Assembly: GCF_003626695.1 (NCBI RefSeq)
Contig: NZ_RBAH01000007.1
Location: 62,001 to 126,000, forward strand
Length of the DNA: 64,000 nucleotides
Reading direction: 5' to 3'
Source: Paenibacillus ginsengarvi
GTDB lineage: Bacteria > Bacillota > Bacilli > Paenibacillales > NBRC-103111
Shown: piece after piece, positions 43,524-52,181 of the stretch
How the letters are laid out: every line of letters begins with the position of its first letter
How positions within the stretch are numbered: position 1 is the first letter of the stretch
Program-made: the position numbers and the translations under genes
The notes under the pieces: generated by a model
Told to the model about the DNA's origin: nothing
The model's database searches: none
What the model saw: the letters and a program-made list of their open reading frames with translations, nothing else

Positions 43524-44516
43524 CTACACATTGTCCTTGTCCTCAGGCAAATGCGGACAATAACCGGCCGCCTCATAGATCGATTCGGTCAGCCGCAGCA
43601 CTTTCACCGCGTACGTGCCCGGCACCGACACTTCGCTATGCCCGAGAATAGCGGCGACAAAGCTTCGGTCGGGATCCGAAACCGCGACGGGAAGCTCGGG
43701 CTCGGCCGGTTCCGCTCCGTTTTGGCGCAGCGTGATTTTGCCGTTATCGTAAAAAATGCCGCCCTTCTCTCCGATGAAAGCATACGTCTCCAAAAAAAGC
43801 TTTTCCGGCGTCTTCCCGATAATATTCAGGCTGCCGACCGCTCCTTCCGCAAAACGGATCGAGGTAAACGTATCGACTTCCACCGGCGAGCCTTGGTTAT
43901 GCAGCTGCGTCGTGACCGTCTCCGGCGTCAGGCCGGTCGTCCACAACAACACGTCGATAATATGGCTGCCGGAATCCATCAGCATGCCGCCCCCGGACAA
44001 TTGCGGATTTTGCCGCCACGTCCCTTGCTGCGCGTCTTTCCAATCCTGATACAGCGTGGCGGTAACCGAGGTCAGCGGACCGATCGCCCCTTCCGCGATC
44101 GCCTGCCGAATATACATGAACGCCGGCAAGAAATGTCTCTGGAACGACACTTGAAGCACTTTCCCGGCTTTGTCGGCCTGCGCGATCAGCCGTTCCGCGG
44201 CAGCCGACGTGCAGGTGAGCGGCTTTTCAACCAACACATGCTTGCCCGCCGCCAGCGCATCGGAAGCGTGCCGGTAATGAAGCGTGTGCGGCGAACAGAT
44301 GATGACCGCGTCCAGCTCGCTTTGCTCCAGCATATCGGCATAGTTTTCGAATTCGGCCGCCTGCTCGAGAGCGAATTTGTTTTTCAGCGCTTGACGGCTT
44401 GCTGCATTCGGATCGGATATGGCGGCGATAACCGCCGACGGCTCCTTTTTCAGCCTGTGGACATGCGTATGGGCGATATTGCCCGTACCGATCAAACCAA
44501 TGCGAACTTGATCCAT
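43524..44516 (-). CDS. Gfo/Idh/MocA family oxidoreductase
   Basis: 330 residues. Rossmann start IGLIGTGNIAHTHVHRL (GxGxxA), the family motif GKHVLVEKPLTC with catalytic Lys, and GGGMLMDSGSHIIDVLLW with the His of the active site. NAD(P)-dependent sugar or cyclitol dehydrogenase. First gene of a two-gene unit with the isomerase. A candidate operator lies 90 bp upstream at the promoter. Confidence 0.9.
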   Translation of the reverse strand: MDQVRIGLIGTGNIAHTHVHRLKKEPSAVIAAISDPNAASRQALKNKFALEQAAEFENYADMLEQSELDAVIICSPHTLHYRHASDALAAGKHVLVEKPLTCTSAAAERLIAQADKAGKVLQVSFQRHFLPAFMYIRQAIAEGAIGPLTSVTATLYQDWKDAQQGTWRQNPQLSGGGMLMDSGSHIIDVLLWTTGLTPETVTTQLHNQGSPVEVDTFTSIRFAEGAVGSLNIIGKTPEKLFLETYAFIGEKGGIFYDNGKITLRQNGAEPAEPELPVAVSDPDRSFVAAILGHSEVSVPGTYAVKVLRLTESIYEAAGYCPHLPEDKDNV

Positions 44517-44580
44517 GTTTTAGCACCCCTTGCAAAAGTCCCGTAATTGCGATATGGTTTGCGCTTATGCGCCTAATCAC

Positions 44581-44628
44581 AGTATACGAACGGCCGCTGC
44601 CGCTGTATTGGTCCATAACGGTCCAATA
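44581..44628 (-). promoter_or_regulatory. Promoter/operator of the dehydrogenase-isomerase unit
   Basis: An inverted repeat TATTGG-N11-CCAATA (44606-44628), whose centre also holds GGTCCA twice 10 bp apart, abuts a TATACT -10 (44581-44586 read on the minus strand). The -35 is poor and covered by the repeat, a layout suited to an activator such as an AraC-type protein. Confidence 0.4.
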
Positions 44629-44679
44629 ATTGTGCACTATCCGCTGCCGCTTTGCGGCGGAAGACAAAATAGCCCAAAC

Positions 44680-44718
44680 AAAAAGCGGCAGCCGAATTAT
44701 CACTATCGGCTTACCGCT
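44680..44718 (-). terminator. Terminator after the PurM-like gene
   Basis: AGCGGTAAGCCGA pairs with TCGGCTGCCGCT (one mismatch) and is followed by TTTTTG on the minus strand. Confidence 0.85.
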
Positions 44719-44736
44719 AATTTCCACGATCCTGCA

Positions 44737-45783
44737 CTACTCCCAGTTCAAACGATTGCGGTATACGACCCGCTTGTCCCCGTCCGTCACTTCGCCGATC
44801 GCATAAGACTCCATACCGTTTGCTCTAAGGTGCTCTATCGTCTGCTCCGCCGTATCCGGGCTGACCACCAGAACCATCCCGACGCCGAGATTAAAGGTGC
44901 GCAGCATCTCCCGCTCCTCAACTTGTCCCGCTTCGCGGAGCAGCTTGAACACCGGCAATACGCGAATGGCGGACAAATCGACCGAGGCGTCGAGTCCGTC
45001 CGGGATAACCCGGTTCAAATTGCCCACGATCCCGCCTCCCGTAATATGCGCCATCCCGTGCAGCCCGCGGCTTCCGAACAGTCCCCGCAGCGCCTTGTAG
45101 TAGCATAAGTGCGGCTTCATGATCGCATCCAGGAAGCTTTCTCCCACTACGGGCCGTTCCATAATGCCGGGGCTTTGGTCCATAATCGCACGGACCAGCG
45201 TATACCCATTCGTATGTACGCCGTTCGATGCAACGGCGATTATGACGTCGCCCTTGCAGATCGCCGAACCGTCTACAATGTTTGCTTTGTCGACAACCCC
45301 GACGATGCTGGAGGTAAGGATAAACGTTCCCGGTTCCAACACGCCGGGCTGAATCGACGTTTCGCCGCCGGTCAGCACGCAGTCCTGCTCCCTGCAAGCG
45401 GCAGCTACCGCGTCCACGATTTCGGCGATCGTTTCCTTCTCGACCGAGCCGCATATGATCGCGTCCTGAACGGCGAGCGGCTTCGCGCCCATGACGATAA
45501 TATCGTTGATCAGGTGGTTGATCATATCGTAGCAAACCGAGCGTACGCGACCGTGCTGAACGGCCAGTTTTTGCTTCGATCCCGGCTCCTCCGTCTTCAT
45601 GACGAGAATGGGATGCTCGTATTCCGGAAACTTGAAATCAAACAGCGAGGCAAAGGCGCCCAGCGAGTTCAGCACTCGTCCGTCGTTTGTTTCCAGACTT
45701 TTGGCCATCTTCTGCTTCACTTCGTCCGTATCGTCGATATTGATTCCCGCGCCGGCATACGTCAATCTGTTCTGCTCGCTCAT
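44737..45783 (-). CDS. PurM-like (AIR synthase-related) protein
   Basis: 348 residues with the two-domain PurM fold. LTYAGAGINIDD resembles the YkdAGVDI start of PurM, then HLINDIIVMGAKPLAVQDAIICG, CVLTGGETSIQPG and ITGGGIVGNLNRVIP. The segment between residues 65 and 85, which carries key PurM glycine/threonine residues (TDGVGTK in true PurM), instead reads MKTEEPGSKQKLAVQHGRV. It lies outside any pur operon, next to a protein of unknown function. Likely a paralogue with another substrate. GGAGGG precedes the ATG. Confidence 0.7.
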   Translation of the reverse strand: MSEQNRLTYAGAGINIDDTDEVKQKMAKSLETNDGRVLNSLGAFASLFDFKFPEYEHPILVMKTEEPGSKQKLAVQHGRVRSVCYDMINHLINDIIVMGAKPLAVQDAIICGSVEKETIAEIVDAVAAACREQDCVLTGGETSIQPGVLEPGTFILTSSIVGVVDKANIVDGSAICKGDVIIAVASNGVHTNGYTLVRAIMDQSPGIMERPVVGESFLDAIMKPHLCYYKALRGLFGSRGLHGMAHITGGGIVGNLNRVIPDGLDASVDLSAIRVLPVFKLLREAGQVEEREMLRTFNLGVGMVLVVSPDTAEQTIEHLRANGMESYAIGEVTDGDKRVVYRNRLNWE

Positions 45784-45810
45784 CGTACCCTCCAAAAATG
45801 TAATATAGGC

Positions 45811-46749
45811 CTACACGTCCGTGCGGAAAAACCGGTAAGCTCCGGACCATTCCAGCGTATCGCCGGCCCGAAAATGCGGAACAGGTCCGTGAATCAGATT
45901 GAAGTACGATTTCCCGTACACTTTAGAGAAGGCGATCGGCAGCTCGCCGGACACGTACTTCGCCCGGCCCAATCCGGAGCTCCGGTCGAGGCAAGCTTCC
46001 AGCGCATGCAACCGGTCGGCGGAGACGACGCGAACCCGGTCCGTTTTCCTGGTATGCGCTCCCGTCCCCGAATCACTTTCGCCGTTCACCGGATAAGTTT
46101 CGCCATAAGCGATCCCCGCACTCCCGTATTGCACGCTGCCGTTCCAGAAACGGTTGACGGTTTGCAGTCCGTAATACCGGTGCATCGTAACGTCTTCGAG
46201 CATTTCGATCCGGTTATGAATCCGAACCGAATCCGCAACGAACGTATACGTTACCGTTTCCCTCAGTACGGCACGTCCCGATCCGTCTTCCAGCTTCGTG
46301 TTAAACCCTTGCACTTCATTGACGGTCCGCAGCGTTACCGTGTCAACGCTTATGGCTGTTCGCTCGGCAATGTCCGCTTCGTCGGCATAAACATCGCAGC
46401 GTGAAGTTACGGCCGTAGTCGTGCCGCCGGTATTGCCGTCGAAAGCATGATTGCCCCCGGTAAACGTTCTTCGGCAATCCGCCGAGCCCTCCGCCGCTTC
46501 CACGATATAGGGACCAATCCAATCGGACCCTTCCCCCTGGCATCCGATCGACGGTCGGCCAAAATCCGGGTCCGGCTCGGCTCCCGCGTTCGGAGCGAGC
46601 CGCCATTCGAGAAAACCGATCAGCCGATTCGAGCCGTAATGATCCATCACGATCCATAGATCGTTTGCGGAGTCGTATTTGCGGGAAACGATCAGCCGCG
46701 ATCCGTCCTTGTACACCAGCAAATTTGAGATTTGCCGCTCTTCGTTCAT
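45811..46749 (-). CDS. Protein of unknown function, beta-rich
   Basis: 312 residues from ATG at 46749, after GGGGAGCGG. I do not recognise the family. It has no signal peptide or membrane helix. Alternating hydrophobic residues and many Thr/Val/Tyr stretches (TVTYTFVADSVRIHNRIEML, VSGELPIAFSKVYG) suggest a beta-sandwich, perhaps galactose-mutarotase-like. It ends 27 bp before the PurM-like gene and is probably co-transcribed with it. Confidence 0.7.
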   Translation of the reverse strand: MNEERQISNLLVYKDGSRLIVSRKYDSANDLWIVMDHYGSNRLIGFLEWRLAPNAGAEPDPDFGRPSIGCQGEGSDWIGPYIVEAAEGSADCRRTFTGGNHAFDGNTGGTTTAVTSRCDVYADEADIAERTAISVDTVTLRTVNEVQGFNTKLEDGSGRAVLRETVTYTFVADSVRIHNRIEMLEDVTMHRYYGLQTVNRFWNGSVQYGSAGIAYGETYPVNGESDSGTGAHTRKTDRVRVVSADRLHALEACLDRSSGLGRAKYVSGELPIAFSKVYGKSYFNLIHGPVPHFRAGDTLEWSGAYRFFRTDV

Positions 46750-47082
46750 GTCCGCCGCTCCCCCCATCGCCGAGCGGCGATCCCGGCGCATAAAGGCCGA
46801 TTGTCGGTCCAATCGAGCACATCGTCCGTTTGGAGTGATTCCTGCATGACTGGCTCTTCCCCCTATGCTCCCGCCTATAATCCATTCCTATTGTTTCCAT
46901 CCTTACTGTAACACAGGCTCCGGTGTATAGAAACCAGCGATCGAACCGTGAAGCTCAAATGAAAAAGAAAAAAGCCCCCAGCCGCCATATAAGCGGTCTT
47001 GGAGGCACTTTACTGAATCCATAGTCTAGAGATTGTGTTACTCGGCTGCATGGCTGAGCTGGCTCTTAGCGAATCGGGGTTA
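46750..47082. other. Intergenic region between the unknown gene and M20 peptidase
   Basis: 333 bp holding the terminator at 46968-47006 and, presumably, the promoter of the 45811-46749 gene (TATAAT-like text around 46876-46881 in the plus orientation only). No other gene seen. Confidence 0.5.
46968..47006 (-). terminator. Terminator after the M20 peptidase gene
   Basis: GCCTCCAAGACCGC pairs with GGCGGCTGGGGGC with a small internal mismatch, then TTTTTT on the minus strand. Confidence 0.85.
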
Positions 47083-48225
47083 TTACTCCTTTGCGGCCTC
47101 TTTGACGATGGCTACCACAAGCTCGGACACGGCTACCAGCTCCGAGATCGGCATTTGCTCCTCCGTCGTATGAATGTTCTCGTAGCCGACAGCGAGGTTT
47201 ACGGTCGGAATGCCCATGCCGTTGAACATATTGGCGTCGCTGCCGCCGCCCGTATGGAACGTGGAGCCGGTGCGTCCGATCGACTCGATCGCCTTCATCG
47301 CCAGCTTCACGACCGGAGCCGTTTCGTCGTACTTGTAAGCGGGATAGATGATCTCGCTATGGAATTCCAGCTTCGCGCCCATCTCCTCGGTCGCCGATTC
47401 GCAAGCGCGCTTCATCGCCTCCAGTTGGCGATCCAGCTTCGCTTGCTCCAGGCTTCTCGCTTCGGCCGCGATATCAACCCGCTCGCATACGATATTCGTC
47501 GCCCCGCCGCCGGCAAAGCTGCCGATATTGGCGGTTGTCTCGAAATCGATCCGGCCAAGCGGCATGCGGGAAATGGCCTTGCTTGCCACCTGAATCGCGC
47601 TGATGCCGTCCTCCGGGTTGACCCCTGCATGAGCCGAGCGGCCTTTGATCGTAATCTGGATGCGGGCCTGTGTTGGCGCGGCTACGGCGATTTGTCCCAC
47701 TTTGCCGTTGGAGTCGAGCGCATAGCCATACTTCGCCTGCAGCTCTTTCGGCGGATTTTGGGCCATCGCCCTGGAGCCGAGCAGACCCGATTCCTCGCCT
47801 GCGGTAATGACGAACAGCAGCTTGCCGTGCGGAATCGCTTCTTTCTTCAGCACTTGAATCGCCTCGATCATCGCTGCAATCCCGGCTTTATCGTCGCTGC
47901 CGAGGATCGTCGTGCCGTCGCTGCGTATGTAGCCGTCGTTATCCACTCGCGGCTTGATGCCTTTGCCCGGCGTTACCGTATCCATGTGGCAAGTAAACAG
48001 AAGCACCGGAACCAACTCTTGGCCCGGGGTCGCGTCCAGCGTAAAGATCAGATTGCCCGCCCCGTGACCGGTCACCGCCGCCGTATCGTCCTCGAACACG
48101 GACAGCCCGAGACCGCCGAACAGCGTTTTTAACACGCCCGAGATTTCCTGCTCATGCTTTGTTTCGCTGTCGATCTTCACCAACTGCAAAAATTGCTCGA
48201 CTAACCGATTTTGCTCTATCATCAT
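47083..48225 (-). CDS. M20 family metallopeptidase, PepT/YqjE-like
   Basis: 380 residues. Zinc ligands: HMDTVTPG (His), GSDDKAG (Asp), GEESGLLG (catalytic Glu pair), and HTGGGSDANMFNGMG late; a lid domain with KGRSAHAGVNPEDGISAI sits between. Peptidase T-like tripeptidases of this group include B. subtilis YqjE, found near the bkd genes there too. Starts ATG 48225 after GGGAGGAAAGC; divergent from prli42. Confidence 0.9.
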   Translation of the reverse strand: MMIEQNRLVEQFLQLVKIDSETKHEQEISGVLKTLFGGLGLSVFEDDTAAVTGHGAGNLIFTLDATPGQELVPVLLFTCHMDTVTPGKGIKPRVDNDGYIRSDGTTILGSDDKAGIAAMIEAIQVLKKEAIPHGKLLFVITAGEESGLLGSRAMAQNPPKELQAKYGYALDSNGKVGQIAVAAPTQARIQITIKGRSAHAGVNPEDGISAIQVASKAISRMPLGRIDFETTANIGSFAGGGATNIVCERVDIAAEARSLEQAKLDRQLEAMKRACESATEEMGAKLEFHSEIIYPAYKYDETAPVVKLAMKAIESIGRTGSTFHTGGGSDANMFNGMGIPTVNLAVGYENIHTTEEQMPISELVAVSELVVAIVKEAAKE

Positions 48226-48250
48226 GCTTTCCTCCCGGACATGGATTCTT

Positions 48251-48294
48251 GCGCGATCAAAAAAATGATAGACCCGATATTTTTTTGATCGCGC
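48251..48294. repeat. Perfect 16-bp inverted repeat in the pepT/prli42 divergent region
   Basis: GCGCGATCAAAAAAAT (48251-48266) and its exact complement (48279-48294) with a 12-nt loop. The stem has GC at its base and A/T towards the loop, opposite to a normal terminator, and it lies upstream of both genes. A shared operator is one possibility. Confidence 0.6.
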
Positions 48295-48359
48295 TTAAGG
48301 TACAATACAGGTATGTCCTTATCGCTTGCGAAATAACCTGATTCGAGGAGTTGAGACCG

Positions 48360-48458
48360 TTGTTCAGCAAAACATTCGTCAAAGTCATGGTTTATCTAAT
48401 GCTGTTCGCCATGCTTTCTTCCGTTATCCTGTACTCTGTTTCCGTTTTGTTCAGTTAA
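48360..48458 (+). CDS. Stressosome-associated miniprotein Prli42
   Basis: 32 residues, start TTG at 48360 after GAGGAG with 9-nt spacing. The sequence is a short basic N-terminus (MFSKTFVKV) and one membrane helix rich in Met/Leu/Ser (VYLMLFAMLSSVILYSVSVL), the form of Prli42, a membrane anchor for the stressosome in Listeria and other Firmicutes. Assignment is by form and context only. Confidence 0.65.
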   Translation: MFSKTFVKVMVYLMLFAMLSSVILYSVSVLFS

Positions 48459-48498
48459 GGAGCTGCGAACAAACGGCCTGCCTCGCGGCTGTGTCGCC

Positions 48499-49872
48499 TT
48501 AATACAGCTTCGTTTCCGTACTGTAGCTTTCCAAATTTTGTTTGACCCGCTGCAAAAATCTTCCGCAGATGACCCCGTCCAGGATGCGATGGTCGAGCGA
48601 CAGGCAGATGTTCGCCATCCACCGGACCGCGATCATGTCGTTGATGACGACCGGCCGTTTTACGATCTGCTCGAACGTCAGATTGACCGCCTGCGGATAG
48701 TTAATGATCGGATAAGATAAAATGGAGCCGAACGATCCTGTGTTGTTGACCGTAATCGTGCCGCCCTGCACATCGTCGAGCTTCAGCTTGCCCGTACGCG
48801 CCTTGCGCGACAATTCGTCGATCTCCCTCGCGAGACCGGCGATATTTTTTTGATCGGCTTTTTTGATCACCGGCGTAATGACCGAATCTTCCGTGCCGAC
48901 CGACAACGAGATGTTAATGTCCCGCTTAATAATAATTTTGTCGACCGCCCATACCGAGTTCATAATCGGATAGTCTTTGATCGCATTCACGACCGCCTTC
49001 AGCATAAACGCGAGGTACGTCAGGTTGACGCCTTCCTTCTTCATGAACTCGTCCTTAATCTTGTTGCGAAGCAAGACGAGATTGGTTACGTCGACCTCGA
49101 TCATCGTCCAGGCGTGCGGAATTTCCGCAACGCTTTGGCGCATCCGGGTGGCGATCGTATTGCGGATCGGCGTGACGTCGATGATCGTTTCCCCGCGTCC
49201 GTCGTCCTTGCCCGACTCCACCTCGATTTTCGGAATCGGCGGCTCCTCGGACAGATGAAGTCCGGTTGAACGCACCGGCACTTTAGGCACTTCGGGCGAT
49301 ACCGGAAGCGAACCCGGTTGTACCGCGATGTTAGCGGGAGCAGCCGCTTTCGGACTTGCGGACGCCCGCTCGTTTACTCCTTCTTCCAGCGCGCGCAGCA
49401 CGTCCTTGCGCGTTACGCGTCCGCCAAGCCCCGTTCCGGCAATGGAACGGAGGTCGATGCCGTTATCCGCCGCGAGCTGCTGTACGGCGGGCGAATATCG
49501 GTTCCGCATGCCTTCGTCCGTAGATGCGGCGATGGCAGCCTTATCCGTATGGGCCTGAGCGGGTACGTCCGCCTGCTGGTCGGCGGGTGCGGCAGCGGTG
49601 CTTTCCGAGCCTGCTTCCAGGATGATCGCGACCGCTCCGCCAACCGGGATGGTGTCGCCCTCCTCGGCCAGCAGCTCGAGCAGCGTCCCCTCCACCGTCG
49701 AAGGAAGCTCCGCATTCACCTTTTCCGTAATCAGCTCGCATATAGGTTCGTATTGCTCCACGTAATCGCCCGGCTTTTTCAGCCATTTGCTGATCGTTGC
49801 CGAAACGAGCGATTCCGCGAGCTGGGGGATAATAATCTCGGTACCCTGCGCCTTCGTTCCTTTCATTTCCAT
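48499..49872 (-). CDS. bkdB: Branched-chain 2-oxoacid dehydrogenase E2, dihydrolipoamide acyltransferase
   Basis: Transfers branched acyl groups to CoA; the products prime iso/anteiso fatty acid synthesis. 457 residues: lipoyl domain (12-88) with lipoylated Lys51 (ITEKVNAELPS), a linker, the peripheral subunit-binding domain (about 123-158: RYSPAVQQLAADNGIDL..GTGLGGRVTRKDV), a second linker, and the catalytic domain with His428...Asp432 (DHRILDG). Last of lpdV, bkdAA, bkdAB, bkdB; 103 bp separate it from bkdAB. Confidence 0.94.
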   Translation of the reverse strand: MEMKGTKAQGTEIIIPQLAESLVSATISKWLKKPGDYVEQYEPICELITEKVNAELPSTVEGTLLELLAEEGDTIPVGGAVAIILEAGSESTAAAPADQQADVPAQAHTDKAAIAASTDEGMRNRYSPAVQQLAADNGIDLRSIAGTGLGGRVTRKDVLRALEEGVNERASASPKAAAPANIAVQPGSLPVSPEVPKVPVRSTGLHLSEEPPIPKIEVESGKDDGRGETIIDVTPIRNTIATRMRQSVAEIPHAWTMIEVDVTNLVLLRNKIKDEFMKKEGVNLTYLAFMLKAVVNAIKDYPIMNSVWAVDKIIIKRDINISLSVGTEDSVITPVIKKADQKNIAGLAREIDELSRKARTGKLKLDDVQGGTITVNNTGSFGSILSYPIINYPQAVNLTFEQIVKRPVVINDMIAVRWMANICLSLDHRILDGVICGRFLQRVKQNLESYSTETKLY

Positions 49873-49975
49873 ATACCCTCCCGGAGAAAAGGGCTCGCAG
49901 CAATTATGCTTCGAGCCTGTGCCTGTTTATTTAAAAGAACGTCGAACGTTATCGCTGCACGTCTATGCTTTCATT

Positions 49976-50959
49976 TTAATACAGCGCGAGATCTCTCATC
50001 GCTTCTTTCACTTTATCCTTGTTCAGCATATAGTGCTTCTCGAGGACAGGGCTGATCGGCATCGCCGGAACGTCCGGACTGCACAGCCGTTTAATCGGCG
50101 CATCCAGGTCGTACAGCAGCTCCTCCGAGATGATCGCGGACACTTCCGCCCCGACGCCGCCCGTTTTGTTGTCCTCGTGGATGATGAGCACTTTGCCGGT
50201 TTTGGCTGCGGCTTCGAGAATCGCTTCCTTGTCCAGCGGCTGAATCGTGCGCAGGTCGAGCACGAGCGAGCTGATGTTTTCCTTTGCCAGCTCGGCGGCC
50301 GCCTCCAGCGCGAAATGCACCGGCAGCCCGTACGTGATGACGGTAATATCGTCCCCGTCTCGCTTCACATCGGCCTTGCCGATCGGTACGATGTAATCGT
50401 CATCCGGCACTTCGCCCTCGGCGAGCTGATATATTTTTTTGTGTTCGAAGTAAAGCACCGGATCGGCATCGCGAATCGACGCCTTGAGCAATCCCTTTGC
50501 ATCGTACGGCGTAGACGGAAATACGATCTTGAGACCCGGCGTGCCGAAAAAAATCGCTTCCGTACACTGGGAATGGTACAAACCGCCTTTAATACCGCCG
50601 CCGATAGGCGAGCGTATGACAACAGGGCAGGTCCAGTCATTGTTGGAGCGGTAACGGATTTTCGCCGCTTCGCTGATAATCTGGTTCGTCGCCGGCAGCA
50701 TAAAGTCCGCGTACTGCATCTCCGCAATCGGACGCATGCCGTACATCGCCGCTCCGATTGCCACGCCGGCAATCGCCGACTCCGCCAGCGGCGTGTCGAG
50801 AACGCGCTGCTCGCCGAACTGCTCGATCAGCCCTTGCGTGGCGGTGAACACGCCGCCCTTGTAGCCAACGTCTTCGCCGAGCACGAATACATTGTCGTCG
50901 CGCGCCATCTCTTCGCGCATCGCCTCGCGAATTGCGGTCAAATAATTGATGACAGCCAT
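49976..50959 (-). CDS. bkdAB: Branched-chain 2-oxoacid dehydrogenase E1 beta subunit
   Basis: 327 residues, transketolase-type pyrimidine domain followed by the C-terminal E1 domain. VLGEDVGYKGGVFTATQGL contains the conserved Glu that activates thiamine; LDTPLAESAIAGVAIGAAMYGMRPIAEMQYADF is the family signature. Begins 3 bp after bkdAA ends, so the two E1 chains are made together. Confidence 0.95.
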   Translation of the reverse strand: MAVINYLTAIREAMREEMARDDNVFVLGEDVGYKGGVFTATQGLIEQFGEQRVLDTPLAESAIAGVAIGAAMYGMRPIAEMQYADFMLPATNQIISEAAKIRYRSNNDWTCPVVIRSPIGGGIKGGLYHSQCTEAIFFGTPGLKIVFPSTPYDAKGLLKASIRDADPVLYFEHKKIYQLAEGEVPDDDYIVPIGKADVKRDGDDITVITYGLPVHFALEAAAELAKENISSLVLDLRTIQPLDKEAILEAAAKTGKVLIIHEDNKTGGVGAEVSAIISEELLYDLDAPIKRLCSPDVPAMPISPVLEKHYMLNKDKVKEAMRDLALY

Positions 50960-50962
50960 CGG

Positions 50963-51973
50963 TTATTGCCCCTCCTCTTCCGCATACACAAAACGATACA
51001 GATCCTGCTCATCCGGGAAAGGCGCTTTCTCCCCGAATTCGGTCGCTTCCTTGATCTCAGCAGCGAGCCGCTGGTGCAGCAGCACGTCTTCCTCTTCGTT
51101 CCAGATGCCGCTCGCGATCAAATACTCCTTGTAGCGCGGTATCGCATCCTTGCCGCGGTGCAGGTCGATCTCCTCTTTCGTCCGGTAAGCCAGATCGTTG
51201 TCCGACGTAGAGTGCGGGGACAGCCGGTACGTGACGGCCTCGATCAAGGTCGGACCTTCGCCGCGGATCGCCCGCTCGCGGGCTTCCTTGACGACGCGGA
51301 ATACTTCCAGCACGTCGTTCCCGTCAACCTTGATGCCCGGGAAGCCGTAACCGATCGCCCGGTCGGCGATCGAGCCGGCCACTTGGCGGTGAATCGGAAC
51401 CGATATGGCGTATTGGTTGTTTTCACACATCAGGATGACAGGCAACTTGTGTACTCCGGCAAAATTGCAGCCTTCGTGGAAGTCGCCTTGATTGCTCGAG
51501 CCGTCTCCGAACGTAACGAAGGTGGCTAACGATTCGCCTTTCATTTTGGCCGCCAGAGCGATGCCTACGGCATGCGGCACTTGGGTCGTTACGGGAGAGG
51601 AGCCGGTCACGATCCGCAGCTTGCGATGCGAAAAATGCCCAGGCATCTGCCGTCCGCCGCTGTTCGGATCGCTGGCTTTGGCGAATAGCGACAGCATCAG
51701 CTCTTTGGTCGTCATCCCGACCGACAAGACGAATCCGTAATCACGGTAATAAGGCAAATAATAATCACGTTCCCGGTCAAGCGCAAACGCCGCTCCGACT
51801 TGGGCCGCCTCCTGTCCGATGCCGGAAACGTGAAAGTTGATTTTGCCCGCACGCTGGAGCAGCAGTGCGCGCTCGTCATACTTCCGTGCCAGCAGCATAA
51901 ACTTGTACATCTCGAGCGCTTGTTCGTCGTTAAGGCCAAGTTGCTTGTGCTTCGTCAATTGACCGATGGACAT
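50963..51973 (-). CDS. bkdAA: Branched-chain 2-oxoacid dehydrogenase E1 alpha subunit
   Basis: Thiamine-diphosphate subunit that decarboxylates branched 2-oxoacids. 336 residues. The TPP motif GDGSSNQGDFHEG...CENNQYAIS is intact, and the YRLSPHSTSDNDLAYR loop is the phosphorylation-loop region of E1 alpha proteins. A separate sigma-A promoter lies upstream, after lpdV. Confidence 0.95.
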   Translation of the reverse strand: MSIGQLTKHKQLGLNDEQALEMYKFMLLARKYDERALLLQRAGKINFHVSGIGQEAAQVGAAFALDRERDYYLPYYRDYGFVLSVGMTTKELMLSLFAKASDPNSGGRQMPGHFSHRKLRIVTGSSPVTTQVPHAVGIALAAKMKGESLATFVTFGDGSSNQGDFHEGCNFAGVHKLPVILMCENNQYAISVPIHRQVAGSIADRAIGYGFPGIKVDGNDVLEVFRVVKEARERAIRGEGPTLIEAVTYRLSPHSTSDNDLAYRTKEEIDLHRGKDAIPRYKEYLIASGIWNEEEDVLLHQRLAAEIKEATEFGEKAPFPDEQDLYRFVYAEEEGQ

Positions 51974-52132
51974 GGGCTCTAGCCTCCTTGTCGGCCTAGG
52001 TGGAGACGGCTTGCATCTCGCTGGCCGGATTTATCGAATGAGTTGCAGCTAATCGGAATACACTTCGAAGCTTCTCTTCACTTTATGGGGAAATCTTTAG
52101 TATCTGGTCTTAAGAGTTGACCTTATAACTTT

Positions 52133-52161
52133 ATTATAATCGCTTTTGCGCGGGATTACAA
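52133..52161 (-). promoter_or_regulatory. Sigma-A promoter of bkdAA-bkdAB-bkdB
   Basis: On the minus strand TTGTAA (52156-52161), 17-bp spacer, TATAAT (52133-52138). It leaves an approximately 150-nt leader before bkdAA. No -12/-24 (sigma-54) signature like that of B. subtilis bkd was seen here. Confidence 0.7.
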
Positions 52162-52181
52162 TTTGTTCGCATTCCGAATCG

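Noticed and set aside
45109..46404. 431-codon plus-strand frame opposite the PurM-like and unknown genes
   Set aside because: Spans two genes and their junction on the opposite strand, with typical shadow composition.
49787..51529. 580-codon plus-strand frame across the bkd genes
   Set aside because: Runs antisense through bkdB, bkdAB and bkdAA, all of which have clear motifs; its Arg/His-rich composition is that of a shadow frame.
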